Shown here one piece after another: positions 59,201-64,000 of a DNA stretch of 64,000 bases; positions within the stretch are counted from its first letter, which is position 1; each line of letters starts with the position of its first letter. Under the pieces are notes generated by a model. That model was not told the origin of the DNA. It did not search any database and saw nothing but the letters and a program-made list of their open reading frames with translations. Both the position numbers and the translations under genes were made by a program. The stretch is taken from NCBI GenBank assembly GCA_021904315.1, contig CM038924.1, forward strand, positions 930,001 to 994,000, read 5' to 3'. This stretch comes from Sphagnum magellanicum (lineage: Eukaryota > Streptophyta > Sphagnopsida > Sphagnales > Sphagnaceae).

Positions 59201-60241
59201 CTTATGTTTTCAGGAGCTCATGCTTGTTAGTGCTCCTAACTCCAGATTCAAAGAAACCTTTACTACTCTGGAAACTAGGAAAATCTGAATTGATGCTGCT
59301 CCCTTTGGCATTCTTGACTGTAATGGGCATGCTGTTAATAGAGTACTGTCCACTTGACTGCTGCAGGGTGAAGAATTTGAAGAACACACCCATTTATGTA
59401 AAACCCCAATTAAGCTCAGGGGAAGGAGTGGTCACTGTCAATGTGATGGTGGGAATTCGTGCTGACCCAGGCAAGCCTGTGGACTCTATCATAGTTCAGC
59501 TGCCTTTGCCTCCTGCAGTAGCTTCTTCAGATTTGAGTGCCAACCATGGTACAGTAACACATAATCACAATACAAAGGTACTTATTGCCTGATGCACAAG
59601 TCTCCTTTTTTCTTATTTCTCCAGTGATTGACTGCCTCTGATAGGTCAATATCGCTTTGTCCATAGCAACCTAGCAAGCTCCTTCTCTTCCTCCTCTGTA
59701 TGTCTGGGATGTGTTTCTGTTGAGTCTCTGTAGTGAGTATGTGCCACATCCAATGGTGTTTGGACAAATTTGTACACCAACTGCTGAAAATATTGTGGAT
59801 TCATCTCTGAAGATGTTTTAGTGAATGTGGATTCCAAATCTCAGTTACTCAAAATGCTACACATGTTTGAGGGATCAACAGGTGCCCATTTACAGTGCCA
59901 CAATTTTAGACCCCTAATTTGATGTTTACTCCTTCAGTTCAGTTTATTCTGTGGTGCACTTATGTTATACCTTGATGTTTCTTGGCTGTCTGCAGATCTC
60001 GACTTGGAATATTGGCCGTATTCCTAAGGACAAGGCTCCCTGCCTGACTGGAAAATTACACCTTGCAAAAGGACTGGACCGGCTTCATGAGTATCCAACT
60101 TTGCTGGTGGGTTTCAAGATCATGGGTGTTGCTCTTTCAGGGTTCCGAAATGACAAAGTGGATATTGAGCATGTTGACTATCGGTCTTTCAAAGGCTTTC
60201 GGGCGCTGACTCGTGCAGCTTGCTATGAAATCAGGACCTAA
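55858..60241 (+). CDS. AP3M: AP-3 complex subunit mu, 415 aa (eight exons)
   Basis: Exons are 55858-55892, 56066-56150, 57697-57819, 58220-58309, 58560-58807, 58983-59192, 59367-59577 and 59996-60241. Every junction is GT-AG and phases close without a stop, giving 415 residues, the same length as the Arabidopsis protein as I recall it. The start MLHCVFLLSEHGEVMLEKQW is the longin-like N-terminal domain of medium adaptins. RVADVLSDYLGGLNDDLIKD, LLDEMMDSGFPMTTEPNILK and the linker follow. The mu-homology domain runs from about residue 175 (YFDLMEEMDATVNRDGFLARC) to the end, with FHPCVRY, FVPPDGSFKLMSYR, NTPIYVKP, GRIPKDKAPCLTG and FKIMGVALSG. AP-3 is a trans-Golgi/endosomal coat that sorts cargo to the vacuole; the mu subunit is the one expected to recognise tyrosine-type sorting motifs. 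Intron 2 is the longest (1.5 kb) and contains a (CT)n tract. No reading-frame damage is seen. Confidence 0.96.
56186..56250. repeat. (CT)n microsatellite in AP3M intron 2
   Basis: About 27 CT units, one G interruption at 56240, then five more, starting some 35 bp after the exon 2 donor. It produces an apparent Leu/Ser-repeat tail on the exon 2 frame, which is not part of the protein. Confidence 0.95.
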
Positions 60242-63228
60242 AGCCATGCCCTTGCTCCATTTCATGCACCCCATTGTAGTTTCATATTTTGTCTTTCTAC
60301 CCATCTTCGATTGGTTGTATGATTCTGGTCTGCCATATATCCAGTTTACAATGATTGTCCTTGTTCTAGGATCAAGGTTTCTAGGTACGGCAGCACTATA
60401 GTGGTTTACCTACCCTCACACTCTCCTTCTGAAAGCTTGTGATGTAGGGTATGTTAAACTATGTGCAAGCTCCAGGAATACAGACTTTGTAAAACAAGTG
60501 GACATGCACTCAGATTACAATACAATTTTTTTTACACATGTGCCTGGTACTCTATTGTGGTCACATTCTCTGGAGTTTCTGTTGAGTGCAGAATTCCCTT
60601 ATCTGAGAATTATAGCTTAATCGACCTTCTTGGTGTCCAAATTCCCATGTTATTAAAAGCTTTCAAGCACTGAATTCTGTTGGAGAACCACTGTACAACA
60701 TAGCGATTGCATGTGAATTCTGTTGCTTTGTGTCATGACTGGATATCATATGATTTGCAAGATAAATTTGTATGCAAGTAATGCTAAATGTAATGATGAG
60801 TAATTTTCTTTCCCTCATGACCATTGTACTTATGGCCACACTAGCTTCTCAGCATCCTTATGAAGATATGCAGCTTGTTAGAATCCAGGAGAACTTTGTT
60901 GCATGCAGAATTGAAAGCAAGTGTTTTTCTTCAATTTTCATTTTGAGCTGTCAGAAGTGCTCAGGGGTCAGGTGTTATAATGGTCGTACATATAGTAACT
61001 TCACATAATGTCAGGCATTTTCCCTTGTGGTAGTCCCTAAGATCACATGCATTTGATGTGTGATGTAAGAATGTGAAGGGTATTTTTGTACTTATAGATT
61101 ATTAGCAAGGTTTCCTAGTATGTAGTGTACAAGAACAAAGTGTAAGGTCAAAGACTTTAGTGACAAAGAGACATAATGGAACAGTGGATTGACTATGGAG
61201 CTGTGGCATGGTGGATGTTCTGTGGTATCAAGGAATTTGTACTGGGAGCAACTTGTACTGCATTGTCAGTCACCTTGCAGTGATTTGGCTGCATGTCTTC
61301 TGTGCCTCCAGAGTTCAATTTAGGTCAGATTTCTCTGCCTGTCTCGTGTATTTCATCTGGAGTAGGAGTATCCAGTGCATCTACATCCTGCACCATGTAA
61401 AGAAAGGGTGATGCAATCTAAGATTTTGATGTAGTTGATCAAGAGCAACAGAGGTATGAACTTCACTGAAAAGCAATTAGGAAGACAATGCTGATGGTGA
61501 TTGCACAATGGCTATTTGGTGGAGGATAGAGTAGTGTGGCCTGTCATGAGCAGATCCAGTGCACTGTGATGTGATACTACCTGTTTGATACTTGACTTGC
61601 GTTTGTTAAGTCTCCTATTGATTGTCCACTTCTGTTCTGTTTTCTGCATCTTTTAGTATTGTTCTGTTATTTGCACAGCTTGTTTAGCAAAGGACTGTGA
61701 CAGCATTTCAGCTGCAGAATGGTTTTTATCATATGCATAGAGTTCACATCTCAACATCTCATCTGAATAGAGATCCTTATGTCTGATGAGTTTTAACAGC
61801 ATAGTTGCAGAATGCAGAAATTTGAACTTGACCTGTATAAGACAATGCACCAATGTCTCAAAATTTCAATGTCTTTCCACCTGTGCTTATGTGCAGAAAT
61901 ACTTTGTACACTTTGCAGGGGAATTGGTTGCATGTGGAATATTCCAGCCCTTATGATCTTCGGCGGTGCTTTAGCTGTCAAGCTTGGAGTTCATTTCCAT
62001 CTCTGGTATGACTTGTGTACCAAAGTCATCTCTTCATTACTTCCAAAACTTGTCCAGACAATCAATGCTTGCCTTTGTACAGATTGTCATATACTGCTGT
62101 GTCTCAGATGGTTCTGAAATTGTTGCAGAGGAGTTGCTGCCATTCAGTTCTGTGGAACCAACCATGTAACATAACGTGCCACACCAGATTGTGTTTCTGT
62201 AAACAGCTAGGAAATATCAGACTGTTTTAGCAGCACCAGAACCAGAAGTTCTAGTGAGGAAGCTCTGGGGAAAGTTTATATGTAAGTTGCAATGGTTTCC
62301 TTTGCCAGGTTCATGGCATCAGGTCCAGATTACGTGACATTTGTCCATTGACACTGGACTAGTGTCCATGTCTCTAGTTCCTTTTTCATGGGAGTTGTGT
62401 TCATTGCCAATAAATGTTGGGTACAAGCCTTTTTGCAGAGGTTTGCTCTCTTGATGGGTATTTCTGCATCCTTCATGGTTTCTGTACATTCTTGTGATTA
62501 GCTTGATTACAACCTTTATGTAAAGAAAGCTCACATGAAATAATCAAGCAAGAAGGTGACCACAGACAAAAGATAACCTTGCACATATCTGCTATTGATA
62601 ATTGGCACATCTTCAGGGTTAGGGTTGGCACATTTCTGAGAATAATATAAATTAGTGCGGAAGCTGCTAAGCTAAGGTATACTATGGCATACATACACAC
62701 GGAAAAGAAGCAGGCACAAACAACATGGCAGGAAATTTAGTCAAAAAAAACATTCCAAACCCAATTTGTACAAGCAAGCTCCAAAACAATTGTATAGTGG
62801 TCCAAAACAATTGTCAGTTGATACTATACTATACCTATACGTAGATGATAAGTATAGGTATATGTATATTGTAGATCAGTGTACGTACGTGTACCAAGGT
62901 TTACTGTAGACCTAATCTTCTTCATGGCCACTGATGCTTGCTCTGAGAGAGAGAGAGAGAAAATCTGCACCAAAAAAAATAATCTGCTTGCAACTATGAC
63001 TACCAACCAATCTGCAGCACATTGCATTTTGACAAGCATGAAAGATTGCAAAAAAACAAGATCATAAAATTGTCGCGGAATTGAGCAGAAACTCTTCGAA
63101 GTTTGCTGCCAGAATGCTGTTTAGGAGCTTGGGTACCTGTGAGATGAAGCATGAAGATTTGCAAGTGTTGGGTGGATCTCTTGAAGAGAGAGAGAGAGAG
63201 AGCTGCTTGCAGTTTCATCATCCCTAAT
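60242..63228. other. Convergent intergenic region between AP3M and the PLATZ-like gene
   Basis: About 3 kb with frames no longer than about 100 codons and no recognised motif. It presumably includes the AP3M 3' UTR on the left and the PLATZ-like 3' UTR on the right. (GA)n microsatellites lie near 62944-62960 and 63186-63202. The best plus frame (61812-62117) has a hydrophobic stretch, but no start context, splice signals or homology that I can support. Confidence 0.45.
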
Positions 63229-64000
63229 TTACCGGAGGTGTCCGATTGCCTCTTGCACAGCTAACCACAAAGCATTGATACGTATGATACTCATGGGATC
63301 ATTAAGCTGGTTTGTTTCAGATGCTGTAGACGGGAATGGAGGACGACCCATTAAGGTCACAGTCGGATCATCCCGTGCAGTTTCCATTTTGCACTGAAGG
63401 GAGCAAAACATCACTCTGCCTCCATCGCTGTACACGACTTTGTTGCACTTTCTGCAATAGAGGAAGGGCTGATGATTACGCATCGAACTTCTCATGAGAC
63501 CTGATGATCCGTGCCTCCCTGCGGCTGCAACTAGTGCTGCAGCTAACGTGCCGAGCTGATCACCAGCTACTTGCTGCCTGTTTTCGGATGATCTGCTTAT
63601 ACCTTCTGCTGCTGCTGCTGCTTTCTTGGAGACAATTTCTGTTTCGGGATCTGCTTCACGGTAGAGAAAGATGTTCGGCTGGAAGAAGCTGGCGCTATAC
63701 TCCCCATCAGAGTATGAAGATTGGATTCCGGAAACGTCCACCTGCAGACGTTCCATGCATTGGGCTTTGATCACAGGTCGGTGCTGGCCGGCTTCACTTA
63801 TCTCCAGGAAGCTGTGCTGAAAATGAGCACTTCTCTCGCCGACGAAATCACGTCGGAAAAGACAACTCCTTCTGCAAGTGATGCAAAACACATGATCACT
63901 CCATGTGCGGCCACAGTTACACTTCCCCGTAACCTCATTCTTGGTGAAGATATCTGGCAACCAAACTGGCCCACTTCGAGCTCCAGTGAGAGCTTCCCCT
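63229..64000 (-). CDS. PLATZ-like zinc-binding protein, C-terminal 256 residues (continues beyond right edge)
   Basis: The minus frame is open from the window edge to a TAA at 63231-63229. It opens PVWLPDIFTKNEVTGKCNCG, comparable to the P-x-WL-x-LL-x-x-x-F-x-x-C opening of plant PLATZ proteins. A Cys-rich segment (CNCGRTW, FCITCRRSC), a basic stretch and DVSGIQSSY follow; the last corresponds to the D-I/V-S-G-V-Q-T-Y core of PLATZ. The region YCRKCNKVVY...VMFCSLQCKME matches the second zinc element (C-x2-C then FCSLxCK). PLATZ proteins are plant-specific zinc-dependent DNA-binding regulators. This copy is divergent: several His/Cys positions usual in the first finger look replaced, and an Ala-rich spacer separates the two elements. 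The tail is ordinary and charged. The start lies outside the window. It converges with AP3M. The family call is good but not certain. Confidence 0.68.
   Translation of the reverse strand, partial: GEALTGARSGPVWLPDIFTKNEVTGKCNCGRTWSDHVFCITCRRSCLFRRDFVGERSAHFQHSFLEISEAGQHRPVIKAQCMERLQVDVSGIQSSYSDGEYSASFFQPNIFLYREADPETEIVSKKAAAAAEGISRSSENRQQVAGDQLGTLAAALVAAAGRHGSSGLMRSSMRNHQPFLYCRKCNKVVYSDGGRVMFCSLQCKMETARDDPTVTLMGRPPFPSTASETNQLNDPMSIIRINALWLAVQEAIGHLR

Noticed and set aside
61812-62117. 101-codon plus frame with a hydrophobic stretch downstream of AP3M
   Set aside because: AP3M is complete at 60241 with the family's full length; this frame has no start or splice context and no recognised domain.

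Overview
This is nuclear DNA of a land plant. The evidence is GT-AG split genes for plant-type proteins (AP-3 mu adaptin, a DUF688 protein, a PLATZ-like zinc protein, an organelle-type YqaJ/lambda-exonuclease-fold protein), TTTAGGG telomere-type motifs inside a minisatellite, and plant-type transposon families (hAT, PIF/Harbinger, CACTA-like, solo LTRs, MITEs). I cannot fix the lineage. The style of the hAT fossil and the long AT-rich repeat tracts suggest a repeat-rich gymnosperm, fern or bryophyte, but this is inference only.

Layout. 1-0.6 kb: 3' part of an unrecognised gene running in from the left. 3.2-6.4 kb: a decayed hAT transposase on the minus strand, cut in two by an 820-bp solo LTR that has a perfect 5-bp target-site duplication. 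6.8-29 kb: AT-rich repeat territory with a second, inverted solo LTR of the same family (15.8-16.6 kb), a short GC-richer pseudogene with three C-to-T type stops (14.6-15.0 kb), several tandem duplications and three CACTA-like termini. 29.6-30.5 kb: a two-exon gene for a small protein with a KEN box and a D-box-like motif. 31-47 kb: repeats again, including a PIF/Harbinger transposase fossil, two abutting Harbinger-like MITEs that share one TAA, a SINE-like Pol III box pair, a telomere-motif minisatellite and a dispersed short fold-back family.

47.9-64 kb is the gene-dense end. It holds a DUF688 gene (+, three exons), a predicted organelle-targeted YqaJ-type nuclease (-, four coding exons reconstructed in consistent phase), the AP-3 complex mu gene (+, eight exons, 415 aa) and a PLATZ-like gene (-) running off the right edge. 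The nuclease and AP3M are head-to-head with 639 bp between their start codons, so they probably share a divergent promoter. The nuclease leader carries a predicted spliced uORF whose stop overlaps the main start codon. The DUF688 gene and the nuclease converge tail to tail, as do AP3M and the PLATZ-like gene. The genes show no shared pathway; they are ordinary neighbours in a plant chromosome.

I found no CRISPR array, operon, phage-like or defence system. The observations most worth checking are the KEN/D-box protein, the uORF-start overlap in the divergent promoter, the abutting MITE pair, and the dispersed GTAGCCAAA/TTTGGCTAC family.
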